A model generated the notes under the pieces. That model was not told where the DNA came from, made no database searches, and saw only the letters and a list, made by a program, of their open reading frames with translations. A DNA stretch of 64,000 bases from Lindgomyces ingoldianus (taxonomy: Eukaryota; Ascomycota; Dothideomycetes; Pleosporales; Lindgomycetaceae). The position numbers and the translations under genes were made by a program. The stretch is from contig NW_022985242.1 of NCBI RefSeq assembly GCF_010093535.1, positions 35,646 through 99,645 on the forward strand. The letters run 5' to 3'. Of the stretch, positions 43,260 to 55,189 are shown in pieces (within the stretch, counting starts at the first letter, position 1; each line of letters starts with the position of its first letter).

Positions 43260-46200
43260 CTAGAAAAGCAATTAACTATACTATTATAATAAAATTTTAT
43301 TAGCAACTAATAACTCTATGTAATAATAGAAAGAATAAGAAATAATTCTTATTATATAAATAACTTATAAAGAACATAGGGATATTAGAGGCAACACTAT
43401 AGAATAAGACTAGCCTAGAGTACTAGAATAATAAGATTAACATGTTAAAGGCTCTAATAAGCCTATAGACTTAATTATACGCAAGTTACATAATTACTAA
43501 TCTACATATAACAACTTAGAAGGGCGCTACTCTTCTAAGTGCGTACATAGAGGATTTTAAAGAATAGACACTATAAGACTTTTTAGCACTTAGCTATGTG
43601 TTTAAAAAGAAGCTTATATAAGTGCTAGAGGACAAAAGAATTATACTATAGCTAGGCACTAAAAGTACCTAAGCCTAGAAGCTATATAATATAGTATAAG
43701 AAAAGGTAATTACACTAAAAAGGCTTTATATGCAACTTTTATTACTATATAAGGCTCTGCACAGAAGTAGACTAAACATAATGCTGCTATTAACACTAAA
43801 TATACTAGCATTACCTACTTCTACACCTTAGCTAGCACTACACTAATCACTGTACAAACAATACATGCTACCCTACCTAACGCCTGCTCCACACCCTTAA
43901 TCGTACACACCACCGCCTGCAGTAGTGTATGCACCACTAATACCACCTGCACAATCTATACTACATCACAGCCTATATAAACTTCTACCTTAGAGGGAAA
44001 CTACTAAAGAAAAACTTCTAGCAGATAAAATTATATAATTCTAAAAAGCATAAAAAAATAATAATAACTATATAAGTTAACTATATAACATTTTTATAAA
44101 TAAAATAAAGATCTTTATTAATTTATGTTAATAGCTAAATATTTAAAAAACTTAGTACACAAACATCTTTCTAGATATCCTAAAAAGTTAGGTAAATATG
44201 TACTATATGCATAATATAAGCCCTAGACATAACTAGAAGCATTTATATAACACCTTAAATAGTTACTTTAACACTAATGTAAACTATAGCTAGTACTAGA
44301 TAGACTAGACAATAATAACTTTTACATAATACTAATAAAAGAACTTTAATAAAAGTTTATATAAAGTCTTTAAAATAATAATTAACAAGCTTATGCTTAT
44401 ATAAAGGGCACTAAAAACAAAATTTTAAAAAGATATTCTACTGCACACTACTATTATATAAGCTTGTTAAGGATAACTAAAACTAAAACATACTATGTTT
44501 ACTATTAAGCCCTTATGCAAAGCCTTATTTAGCAACTTATAGGCATTACTTTAAGTTACTATAAACTAAAGGGTAAACTAATACCTCTAGGAACTACTTA
44601 ATGCATACTATATAAACTACTAATACAACTCTACATAATAAAAGTCTATATAATAAAAAGAAAGCTTCCCTTTATGTAAAAAAGAATAACATAAAAGACT
44701 TTTATTTAAGTTTAGGCTATAATCTAGAGATAACTGCATGTAGATAAAGAAGTGCTTTGTCTACTATAAGAAAAAATGTTAGTTATTAAACTACCCTTAT
44801 AATAACTGTATATAAGCAAAGAACTAGTATGTTGCCTTATATAAAAATTTTTATAATAAGACTTTATTATATAAAGCTATTACTTTATACATCTAAAACT
44901 TTAAAAGTTACTTTAAGAAAAAAAATAATTTACATAATATAAAAAAAATAAAATAGAAAGGTAAAAATACTAAAAAAGCTGTTAACTACTTTACCTTTAC
45001 TGCCTATTTACACTATGCAATAAAAGAGGACATCTACAGCATTAAACTTAAAGAATATGCTAAGTAGTTTATCTTTAATAACTAATACTATATAGTATAC
45101 TAAGGCAAACTATAGGATATAAGTGTAGTAAAAATCTTTACTATTAGCAAGTTCTAACTTAAGCATATATATAAAAAAACCTATGTATAGAAATTAATTA
45201 GACACCTAGCTAAATAAATATTAGCTTTAAAAGCTAGACACTAAAGGGATTAATTAGTACTATATAAATCTAGAACTTAATTAGTCTAGTTATATACTAT
45301 ATTCTAAAAACTCTAACACTATTTCTGCTATTACTAGCAGATGCTAACTAACTTAGGGCATACTTTAATAACATTCTAAATGTTATTATACATAAAGACA
45401 AAACTATAGTACTTATTATATAAAAATAAAAACACTTTTTTTTTAATATTAGTAAGAAAGAATTTATGTTTTTCTTTACTAAATTAAAACTTTACTACCT
45501 CTACTACTAATTTAGACACCCCTGCATAAAGAGACTTTAGAAGATGCTAACTAGCGCTAGCTATAACATTAATGCTGTAGTGCTAGAAAAGATTAAGAAG
45601 TTTTACTACTTCTGCTAATTATATAACTAGGCCTTACAAAGATTTAAGTTTATAATTAAAAATAACACTTACTTTAACTATAAAGTTATTATTAATATTA
45701 TATAAATTAATAATAAAGATGTCTTACATATTATTAATGTAGATATATTATTTTAAGCTGCTACATTCCTAAAATCTATGTCTGCACAAGATACCTAGAA
45801 TGCACTGTGCAAATGCTAGATTAACACTTATTAAGGACCTCTAGACTATATTATGTATAACTTTAGTATAAACTTTACTTTAGAGAATTTTTAAGCTTAT
45901 GTAAAGATTATAGAAGCTACATGTAGGCAGATGCCTATAAAAGCATATTAGGCAGTTAAAAAGGTTAAGCGCGCACACGCACCTCTTTAATAAGTATTTA
46001 ACATCCTAAAGACTAAGCTAGGTAACTGTACAGATAATAAGGCTATCCTGCAGATAGCAGTTAAAGCTTTAAACAACATAGCTAGCCTACATAGTCTAGT
46101 ACCTACGCTGCTAGTCTTTAAGGCATACTTAAAAATTAACCTAGACTTTTTACTATTACTAGACATTATTACATAAGCAAGTGCTATATAAAAGGTAATA

Positions 46201-48290
46201 AAGATACTTTAAAAAAACTATATAAAAGTAAACATTAATTATATAATTAACACTTATAATAGCTTTATAATATATAAAGTTCTTAACCTCCCTTTTAGCT
46301 TAAAGATTATAGCATAGAGGGAGAAAAAAGGCTAAACTAGCCTATATAAAATTAAGAGTATTAAAAAGAGAGATGTTATTATTAAAAAAAAAAATAGCCT
46401 ACTAAAGCTTTAATATACACAGGTTAAACTATACTATAAAGAAAAAAAAAAGATAACTTACTTATAATAAATAACCTAAATAAACTAATCTCTATATAAA
46501 AAGATTTTTTAAAGAAAAGGAAAAAAAAACAGCCTTATAAAAATATTATAAAGGCAGAACTAGAGCCTACTACAGACTAAGCCCCTTAGGATAGCAATGC
46601 TGCACTAGTGCAAAGGGAAGATATAAATACTAGAAGAAGTAGAAAGCAAAGAAAACCTGTATAAAGTTTAGACTAGATATTTCTAACCTAGAAGAAAAAG
46701 AATAATTAGGCCTTATCTATTAAGCTTTATATAGACAGTATAATTACTATACTTAAAAAACTATTTAAAAAATTAGACTATATAAAGATAGACACTTTAA
46801 TTACTAATAGCACTTTTAAGGTTATAGTGTATAACTTAATAAAGCATAAAGGTTAGATTTTTAACCTTTACTTTATATAAAAAGTAAAAGGTAAAACAAC
46901 CTAACTATATAAGAAATCCTGCCTAGTATTTGCTAGCTACTTAGATAAAAAGAAGAAAAAAATTCTTACTTAGTTACTAACTATTTAAAGAATAAGCTAA
47001 AGACTACTTTTAGCTATAAAAGTAAGCTTAAAAGCTATATATAAAATGCATTTTAAACTGTGTAATATTATATAAGTATACATCTAATTAATAAATAAGC
47101 TTATACGCACACTGTACATAAAGCTACTAAAGGAGATGCGCTAGAGCTTTCTACTAAATATAATACTCTAGGTTGTACAACCTTTATATAAAGCTGCTAA
47201 ATTAGAACTGTATTAGTTTAAGACATACTATAACTACTATAAAAAAAAGCTGCGTATGCATATCTCTTTATATAACCCCTACCTTTTAATTACTAATAAA
47301 GGAGAGCACACCTTTAGTATTACTAGCTTATAGATAAACAACACTTTAAGCATTATAATAAAAAATTTTACATAAAGAGAAAAAAAAAAACTATAAAAGG
47401 TAAAGTTTTACATAAAAAGTAAAATTATTTTAGTAAAAAAGTAACTTATTAAGTTTAATAGTAAAAAGATTAAACTTACACATAATATAGTAGTTCTTAC
47501 TTAGAAAAAATAAGTAAGCTACTTTTATATAATTAACTTAAAAAATAAGGATGCTGCACAATAATATGTTAAGTAATATATAAAAGGGGTATATATTACA
47601 TCTATATGTTAACTAGAGGCAGTATTTAACCTTTCTATTACTACATAAACTATAGACCCTTTGCATAATAATATTAATACACTTAATGCATAAATTTAAT
47701 AGTAGATAGATAATAGTAAGCATAGTTTTACTTTTCTACTATTATAGCTTAATTATGTAAAGCTATTTATTTTTATAAATAAATTATTTACTAATAATAA
47801 GAACTTTAGCTTATAGCTAGAATTTTTAATTATATTAAGTAATAAAAACTATATAGAGTAAAGCAACTACTTTAAAATACTAGGTAACATTATACACTAA
47901 AATTCTACTAAGTGTAAAAAAGTAACTAAAAGTGTTCTTACTAGTAAACTATATAAAATAGTTAAAAGGTTTAATAATGCACTTACCTTTAGTATAACTT
48001 TATAGTAAATTATATAAACACTTAAACTACTACTAATTCTAGTAGTAATCTATATAGATTTAAGGTTTTTATATAATTACCTTATTAAGCTAGGCACTAC
48101 TAGTAAAAAGTAACTTATAATTAACATTATGTTACTCTATAAATTATATAAAAAAAAGAAAATTACTAAAATTAAGTAAATTAATAGTAAAAACAACTTA
48201 GTAAATACATGTATAAAAAAAACACTAAACTAAGCTTTTTAATTATTAGTCCTAACTAACTGCCTCTTTGTTTAGATAGAAGCATCTGTA
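43260..48290 (+). pseudogene. Copia A3 Gag-Pol remnant
   Basis: In order: Gag (to about 44740), a zinc-knuckle segment (KKCFVYYKKKCQLLNYP, about 44745-44800), and the post-protease strand with AYFNNILN (about 45365-45390). GAG_pre-integrase (QFRHPCIKRLQKML, about 45505-45545), the integrase core (DILFQAATFL onward, about 45735-45990) and the integrase C-terminus (KAILQIAVKALNN and SLVPTLLVFKAYL, 46005-46180) follow. Reverse transcriptase (about 46950-47600) and RNase H (about 47700-48230) end with INSKNNLVNTCIKK, a degraded INGKDNPADA motif. It has stops throughout. It guided the domain calls in A, B, C and A4. Confidence 0.8.
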
Positions 48291-48652
48291 GACTAGCTAG
48301 ATTCTGTGCGCAAAAATGCCTTAGACTAACTAGACTAATAACACCTTTATATAAGGCCTATTTTTCTTTATTTTATTTTTTTTATATTATACGCACTTAT
48401 CTTTCTTATTATAAGAATCTATTACTGCTAGCACTATACAAAAAGAGAAAAGAGCTAGGGGATTATATAGTAAAGCTTAAAAAGCAAAGGATAAAGAAAA
48501 AAAAAGCTATTTATATAGTATAACTAGCCTATTTTAACACACAGCATTACTAAGGCAAGTCCTAATAAATAGAGGTAGAGTAAAGGCAGAATATAATTAG
48601 ATAGACCTACATAAATAGAAGAAAGGTAACGTGTATAGAAGGCAACTTTTTA

Positions 48653-48673
48653 GACAAAAAGAAAAGTTGCTAG
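48653..48673 (+). other. Polypurine tract of Copia A3
   Basis: ACAAAAAGAAAAGTTGCTAG directly precedes the 3' LTR. The 360 bp between RNase H and this tract show no frame of note. Confidence 0.8.
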
Positions 48674-48953
48674 TGTCTATACGCAGCAGCAGTGTCACAG
48701 CCTAGATACAAGCAATCGCGCACAAGCAGGATCACGTATCTATGTTATATAATACTTGTGTGTAAACCTTTGTGCATAAACATCTAAATATCCCCTTTTT
48801 TCTCTATATAAAGGAAAGACAAGAGCAATAGAACTAGAAACATGTTACCCTTACTTTACCTACCTTGTACGCTGTGCACACTGTACACCACTCTTACTCT
48901 TGCTACTTAAGTGCTTATACTATAAGCAGCTAGCTGTCAGAGCCTATTTAACA
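48674..48953 (+). repeat. 3' LTR of Copia A3
   Basis: The inner U3 side is mutated (GTGTCACAGCC, ATGTTATATAATACTTGTG). The outer end keeps AGCTGTCAGAGCC where the 5' LTR reads AGCTATTAGAGCC. Confidence 0.93.
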
Positions 48954-51780
48954 TTAGTGTTATATAAATTTAAAAAAAAGGCTGCATCCTACTTAAGTAT
49001 AAAGACTATAAGGATATGTTTAAGACTCTAAAGGACTCTAGAGAACTACTACTACACTAGCCTTAAGATTATGCTATTAACTTAATAAAAAATTACAACC
49101 TAAAGATGTATAAGCTTTGCCCTTTAACTAAAGTATAAAAAAAGGCTTTATAAGAATATATTAATAAAATGTTAGCTTAAGGCTATATCTAAGAAAGCTA
49201 TAGCCTAGTAGCCTTAGCAGTAGTTTTTATAAAAAAGAAAAAAGAAAAAATTTAAGTCTGTTAGAACTATAAGACTTTAAATAATAATATAATCTAAGAC
49301 TAGTTTTCTTTACTAATTATATAAGACATTATAAACTAATTAAAAGAAACCTAGTACTTTATAAAGTTTAATGTATAAGACAGATTTAATAAAATAAAAA
49401 TAAAAAAAGAAAATAAATAGCTTACAGCATTTAAAACTCTATAAAGACTTTATAAGCTATTAGTAATGCTGTTTAGCTTAATAAATGCCCTAGCAACATT
49501 CTAATAAATTATTAATATAGCCTTTAACCTCTATTTTAATGTCTTTACTTTAGTATATTTAGATAATGTTCTTATCTACTTAAAAGATACCTTTAAAGAC
49601 TATGTATAAAAGGTATAGAAAGTCTTAGAATAACTTAGAAAATACAGACTTTATCTACAGCTCTCTAAGTATAAATTCTATGTTAGTAAAACAGAATACT
49701 TAAAATTTATAATTAATAGTAAAGAAATAAAAATTAACTTAGCTAAAGTATAAAAAGTGCTTAAATAGCTTAAACTTATAATAGTTAAAAAAGTTAAAGG
49801 ATTCCTTAGACTATTAAGATACATTAGACAAATAATTAAGGATTACTTAAAAATAGCTATACTACTAACAAACATAACTATAAAAAAGTAAGTAATAGCT
49901 AAGTTCTTCTAGACCCTATAAATAAATAAAGTATTTATAACCTTAAAATAGGCTATAACAGCTAGACTAGTATTAAGAATGTATAATCTATAATTAGACA
50001 CTAAAATCTATACAGACGCGTCCCTAAGAGCTAGTAGGGCTACGCTGTATTAAAAACAGGAAGATAGGAAGTGGCACCTAGTTGTGTACTACTCTGCTAA
50101 GTTCTCTAGACCTAAAGCTAGCTACAGTATACCTAATAAAGAACTAAAGGCTATACTTAATGCTATAAGAATTTAGTCTATAAAACTACATAAAATAGTA
50201 AAACTATTTAACATTATAACTAACTACATAAACCTAGTTATGTTCTTAACAGTAAAAAAACTGTTATCAATGCACATAAAATAAGTAATAAAACTTGCAC
50301 AGTTTAACTATATTATTAAGCACATACTTAGAGCATAAAACTAGTAGGCTAACGCCCTTAGCTAAAGACTAGACTACTTTAATAAAGAAAAGAAAGAAAC
50401 TAAAGAATTTACACTTTTTAAAAAAACTAATAAAAAATAGATTTATAATAAACCTAAACTTATAAAAAAACTCTACATGCTTATAGCTAGTAAATAAGGG
50501 TAGAAGAATTTAATTTATAAATACTATAAATCCCTAATGTTTAGACACTCTAGAATAGGCACCCTCTAGAAAAAACTAAGGGCTGTAATACTATAATAAA
50601 TACTAAAAATTAAGCAGTTATGCACTAAAGTACTTAGAAAATGTAATATCTGCAATAAAAACAACTTATAAAAGCATAAGGCTTATAGATACTTGTAATT
50701 AATTAAAGCTTCTAAGCTGCTATAGATAATAATTATAATAGACTTTATTATAAAATTACTCTTATCTAAGAAACTAAGGACAAAAAAGATGTATAACATA
50801 ATTATAGTAGCCTTAGATAAAACTACTAAGTATCTGCACATTTAGCCCTTAAAAAAAATAATAATAGCTAAAAAATTTATTTATAAACTAGAATAAAATA
50901 TAATATTAGTATATAAATGCCTTAAGGTTATTATCTCTAACTAAAATAAACTGTTTACTAGCAGTTTTTAAAAAGCAGTAATGCAGCATCTTAGTATAGC
51001 ATATAAGCTATTAACAGCCTACTATCTATAGACAGACAGCTAGACTAAAAGAGTAAACACAGAAGTAAAAAAATACTTAAGGAAGTACATATCCTACACT
51101 TAGAATAATTAGATAATATAGCTTCTAATAGCATAGTTAGCTATAAATAACATAGAATTAGCTATAATAAAAGAAACACTATATAGGGCTAATTTTAGAT
51201 ATAACTCTTACTTTACGTTACACAGGAATTAACCTATAGATTTATAAGAATTAATAGATTAGCTAATAGACCTATATTAGATACATAAAAAGTTAGCTAT
51301 AAAAGCTAAGATTAGCTAAAAAATAATAAAGAAATATACAAATAAATTATAATAACTAGAACTAAAAATTTACTTAGAAGATTATGTGTATCTTAACACT
51401 AAAAACCTAAAGATACTAAGACCCTCTAAAAAGCTAGTAGAAAAAAAAATAAAACTATATAAAGGCTTTTAGACCTAATAAGACAACTATAAGCTTAAGC
51501 TTCCCCTACATATAAAGATACATTTATAGTTTTATATCTTTAAACTAGAAAAAGCACTTAAGGAAATTCCCTTATCTACTTAGAAATAAAAGGATAAAGA
51601 AATAAAGTATAAAGTTAACTATATTATTAGTAATTAAAGAAACTAAAAGGAGTTTTTAGTAAAATAAAAAAATAGCTTACTAGTAAAAACACATAAAAAC
51701 TAGCTAAGAATTTACAGAACACGCAGCTGTTAGTATAAAGGTACCTTTAAGCTTGTCTAAAAGAAACTAGCTAGGTAATA
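48954..51780 (+). pseudogene. G2 Pol remnant: RT, RNase H, integrase, chromodomain
   Basis: Reverse transcriptase (about 49200-49650) shows FIKKKKEKIQVCQNYKTLNN, then KFNVQDRFN and LVYLDNVLIY (YLDD with the second Asp as Asn, about 49556-49573). RNase H (about 49900-50350) shows YTDASLRASRATLYQK and YSIPNKELKAIL. Integrase (about 50500-51300) shows the zinc-binding region, DFITKLPLS and TAYYPQTDSQTKRVN. A GPY/F-like segment and a chromodomain-like end (KEFLVKQ, about 51600-51720) close the protein. It is a clear Ty3/Gypsy chromovirus-type Pol and the best-read Gypsy copy here. Stops at presumed Gln and Trp codons throughout. Confidence 0.82.
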
Positions 51781-52485
51781 AAGCACTTATATTAAAAGAA
51801 ACAGCTATGTTATTACTAGATAGTAGCAGCCTTTAGAAATAAGTCTTAGCTAATAAGAGTTAAAAAGAGAAACAACTTTTTACTTTAGCCTTTAGAGCTT
51901 CTATTTTATCTAAAAAGAAAAGGTCCCTTTTTAGATATCTTGCGCAATAAGCCTTTAGTAGGTTTAATAACTTTTAAATATAATTTTATCTAGAACGCTT
52001 CTTATCTATCACCCCTAACATCTTCTTCTGCAAGCAGAGCTGTTCCTAGTCTTGTGCCTGCTGCTCTTCTAATAGAAGACGCTTACAGGCTAGTTGCTTC
52101 TCTAGTAGAGCACACTTCTAGGTCTTTACAATAAAGGCCTCTTAGAGAAGCGCTTCCCTCTCTTTCTCTAGACAATTCTACGCAGCATTAGAAATAAAGG
52201 TGTTGCACTTACTATGCTTTTTTACACACTTAATATAGTTATCTAAGGATAGTGTTAAAACACATAATAACCTTAAAAATTAGTAAGCGCTATAGGGCTT
52301 TATTTTTATCTAGCAAAAAGGATTAAAATAAAGGGCAATGTAAGAATAGTAAGATAAACAGGACAAATAAGCTATTTAGCATAAAAAGAATAAATGTTAA
52401 AGATGCCTTTTAGTAAGTAAACATCTACCTTATAAATAAACCTTTACTAACACAGTTATGTAAGCAGAGCGGTGAGGACGCTGCT
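51781..52485 (-). other. G2 3' region with an antisense Leu/Lys/Glu-rich frame
   Basis: There is no sense gene after the chromodomain. On the minus strand, about 52190-51960, a degraded but legible frame reads NCLEKEREALLREA, then CALLEKQLACKRLLLEEQQA, a strong coiled-coil pattern. The corresponding stretch of G1 (plus strand, 25150-25400) retains a related pattern. This part of G2 is also less mutated than Pol. It is either an antisense ORF carried by the Gypsy family or a captured gene fragment. Confidence 0.45.
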
Positions 52486-52502
52486 AAGAAGAAGGGGCAG
52501 CG
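52486..52502 (+). other. Polypurine tract of G2
   Basis: AAGAAGAAGGGGCAGCG directly precedes the 3' LTR and fixes plus orientation. Confidence 0.78.
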
Positions 52503-53091
52503 TGTTACAGTCTACAGTTAGACCAGCGTAACCCCACTAGCAGTGCTCCACAACCTAGCTAGGTTAGGACAGGGCTTGCCTACAAACTAATTAGAGGACA
52601 CAGAGGCAGCACAGCTGCCTAAAATTATAGAAGAATGCGTTATCTAATAAGAAAACAGGAGCCTAGGGGAGCCTAAGGGAGCCTGTAGAAGCCCGCTTAG
52701 TAAGCTCCTATAAGCTCCTGCTAGCTCCCCTTAGCGCCCCAGCACATGTATATAGTTCCTACATTAAACAACCTTTAAAAGGTGTATTTAACGTTTAGTT
52801 TATTCTTTATATAGACTAAGTAGCATTTAGCTTTATAAAAAGCTATAATACTATTTATATATCTTGCACTATATATACCTTTAACTTTGTCTAAAAGGAC
52901 TGTTTAACCTAGCCTCCCTACTGCTGCATTAAGGGCAAACCACAATCTAGTCTCCCTATCCTCCTCTATTAGCCTAATAGCCTGTACGTAGGACTGTACA
53001 CCCTACCGGATTGGCCTCTACTACTCGTCCTACCTCCCCCTCCTAGGAATACCAGCAGACCCGAGTGCTTCCCGAAGCAAGGATTGTAACA
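52503..53091 (+). repeat. 3' LTR of Gypsy G2
   Basis: Its outer ~90 bp are intact (CCCGAGTGCTTCCCGAAGCA) against AGTGCTTCCTAAAGCA in the 5' LTR. Its inner start is mutated. Confidence 0.93.
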
Positions 53092-54468
53092 GTTAGCTTA
53101 AACTAGCCTAGTATATAAGTTAAGCACTGCCTTAAGTTTATAATAAAGTTTAATTATAAGTATAATTATAAAAGAGCACTTTATAAGAATCTAGAGGTTA
53201 TCTAAGGCTAGTTTTACCTAGTAGCTAATATAAAAGCTAAGTATAGTATCTAGAATAAAGACATGTATAACTTTAACAAGTTAAGCTTTATAATAGGCTA
53301 GATATTAACTAAAGTAGTTATTATAGCTTTAGAAAAATAAAAACAGCTAAAAGTAATATAGTAAGGTAATAAAGAGTAAACAACAGTTATCTAAGGCATT
53401 AATGTAATAAAGTAGGCTATTTTACTTTTTATTATTTTTAAGGGCTGCTATTACCTTTTTGCTTAGTATAAAAAAAATCTGCTTTAGAACTAGGTTATTA
53501 TAGTCTCTAAAAACAGCTAGATAATAAATAAGCTTAGGCTATAGTAGTTAAAGCACTTTAATAAGCATATAAAAAGATAAGTTAGAAGCACTTATTAGCT
53601 TTTTATTATTAATAGCTATAAAAGCTATAACTTACTTAATTTTTAGTAGTACTATAAGAAAAATAAAATTATTATAATCTACATGCTTTTACACTTATTA
53701 CACCTTTTATAGCCTCTTAATGTAGGTTGTTTTGCCTTTTTAAAAAAGGTGTATAAGTGCTAAGCTAAAGATTTTATGTATAACTAGATTACTTATATTA
53801 TAAAACTTAAGTTTCTACTATGCTTTATACACACTTATAATACAGTAATTACTTTTAGTAATATTTAAAAGGAGTTTTAAAGGGCTAGTTTAGTTCTATT
53901 TAACCTAGAATACGTTAAAATAGCTCTTAACATCTAGTTATATACTTTATTACTACTACTGCTTATTAACAATAAGCCTTAGTAGTTATAAACTCTACGT
54001 AATACTTTTAAATTTAGGTTATAATTAATGCTTATAAAAGTAAAAATTTAAAGGTATATAAATAGCTTACTAACATCTATAGTAGAAGCCTTTAAAAAGG
54101 TTTTAAAAAGAGTAGTAATTATTGCGCATAAGCTATTATTAGTGTAAAAAAAGATTATAAAGCTTTAAGCAGTAAATAAAGCTGCTACATAACATAAATT
54201 ACATAAAAAAAGTAAATTTAGGCAAAAAAGACTTTAATAGTTAAGAATAAAGCTTACCTAACTACTTTAAAAAAGTTTAGAGCGCGTAGTAATAGGAAGA
54301 AGCTAAAGACATAAGTACACACTAAAAAAAGTAAGCTAAGTTAAAGATAATATAAGTAGTGTAATTAGACTCAGCATAACTTATATATATGTAAGAAAGT
54401 AGTAGAAGTAGACTCTAAATAATATCTTGTGTTGTATTGCTTTATATAGGGCTAAAGTAGGCTGTTTT
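53092..54468 (+). pseudogene. F transposase remnant, main part
   Basis: This is the reverse complement of E across both its pieces. It runs from the CENPB-like region through a degraded DDE_1 region. The C-terminal cluster is C-x2-C-x3-QHN-x3-C followed by KKVVEVDS and a stop (about 54340-54412). It ends at 54468, where G3 begins within what should be the 3' untranslated part. Stops and a lost catalytic region mean no function. Confidence 0.75.
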
Positions 54469-55059
54469 TGTTACGGTCTACGGTTGGACCAGCGTAACCC
54501 CACCAGCAGTGCTCCACAATCTAACTAGGTTGGGACAGGGCTCGCTTACGGACCAACCGGAAGGCATAGAAGCAGCGCACCTACCAGCAGTTGCAGAGGA
54601 ATGCGTCGTCTAGTAGAGAAGCAGGCCGCGTAATAGAGGAAGCTTAAGGGAGCTTAAGAAGCTCTCCTTAGCAAGCTCCTATAAACTCCCCTAACTCCCC
54701 TTAGCACCCTAGCACATGTATATAGTTCCTGCATTAAATAACTTTTAAAAGGTGTGTTTAATATTTAGTTTATTCTTTATATAGACTAAGTAGCATTTAG
54801 CTTTACAAAGAGCTATAATACTATTTATATATCTTACACTATATATACTTTTAACTTTGTCTAAAAGGACTGTTTAACCTAGCCTCTCTACTGCTGCATT
54901 AAGGGCAAACTATAATCTAGTCCCCCTATCCTCCTCTATTAGCCTAATAGCCTGTACGTAGGACTGTACACCCTACTAGATTAGCCCCTACTATCTGTCC
55001 TACTTCCCCCCTAGGAATACTAGAAGACCTAAGTGCTTTTTAAAGTAAAAATTGTAACA
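54469..55059 (+). repeat. 5' LTR of Gypsy G3 (591 bp)
   Basis: The outer start is intact (ACGGTCTACGGTTGGACCAG and GGACCAACCGGAAGGC). The inner end is heavily mutated (TTTTTAAAGTAAAAATTGTAACA). The partner is outside the window. Confidence 0.92.
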
Positions 55060-55189
55060 TTAAACACTACCTCTTTAAAAAGTATAGTAACCTCTTAACA
55101 TAATTTAGACTCTAACATAGCCTACACTGTGCTATCTAGATTTATAGAAGTTCTTACCTAAAGTAAAGCTATTCTTATAGAACAGATTA

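Larger units (their letters stand above)
42566..48953 (+). mobile_element. Copia A3: complete 6388-bp A-family insertion
   Basis: It is flanked by TTAGT (42561-42565 and 48954-48958). LTRs are 42566-42845 (5') and 48674-48953 (3'), 280 bp each. Excision restores AAATTAGTGTTATATAAAT, as seen uninterrupted in G3 at about 58050. It is about 245 bp shorter than A, mostly through fewer leader repeats. It is the only A-family copy here on the plus strand. Confidence 0.93.
38980..53091 (+). mobile_element. Gypsy G2: Ty3/Gypsy insertion (14.1 kb with Copia A3 inside)
   Basis: It is flanked by GTTAG (38975-38979 and 53092-53096). LTRs are 38980-39568 (5') and 52503-53091 (3'), both 589 bp. Without A3 it is about 7.7 kb. 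The polypurine tract at 52486-52502 and the Pol frame give plus orientation. It interrupts the F transposase gene. Confidence 0.93.
38361..54468 (+). mobile_element. pogo-like transposon F, inverted partner of E
   Basis: Its own sequence is 38361-38476, 38706-38979 and 53092-54468. It contains solo LTR K, Gypsy G2 and, at its 3' end, Gypsy G3. Its left terminal repeat lacks the outer ~16 bp and starts at GGCCGGC, shared with the end of E. The transposase is on the plus strand. The right terminal repeat lies beyond G3, outside the window. Confidence 0.85.
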
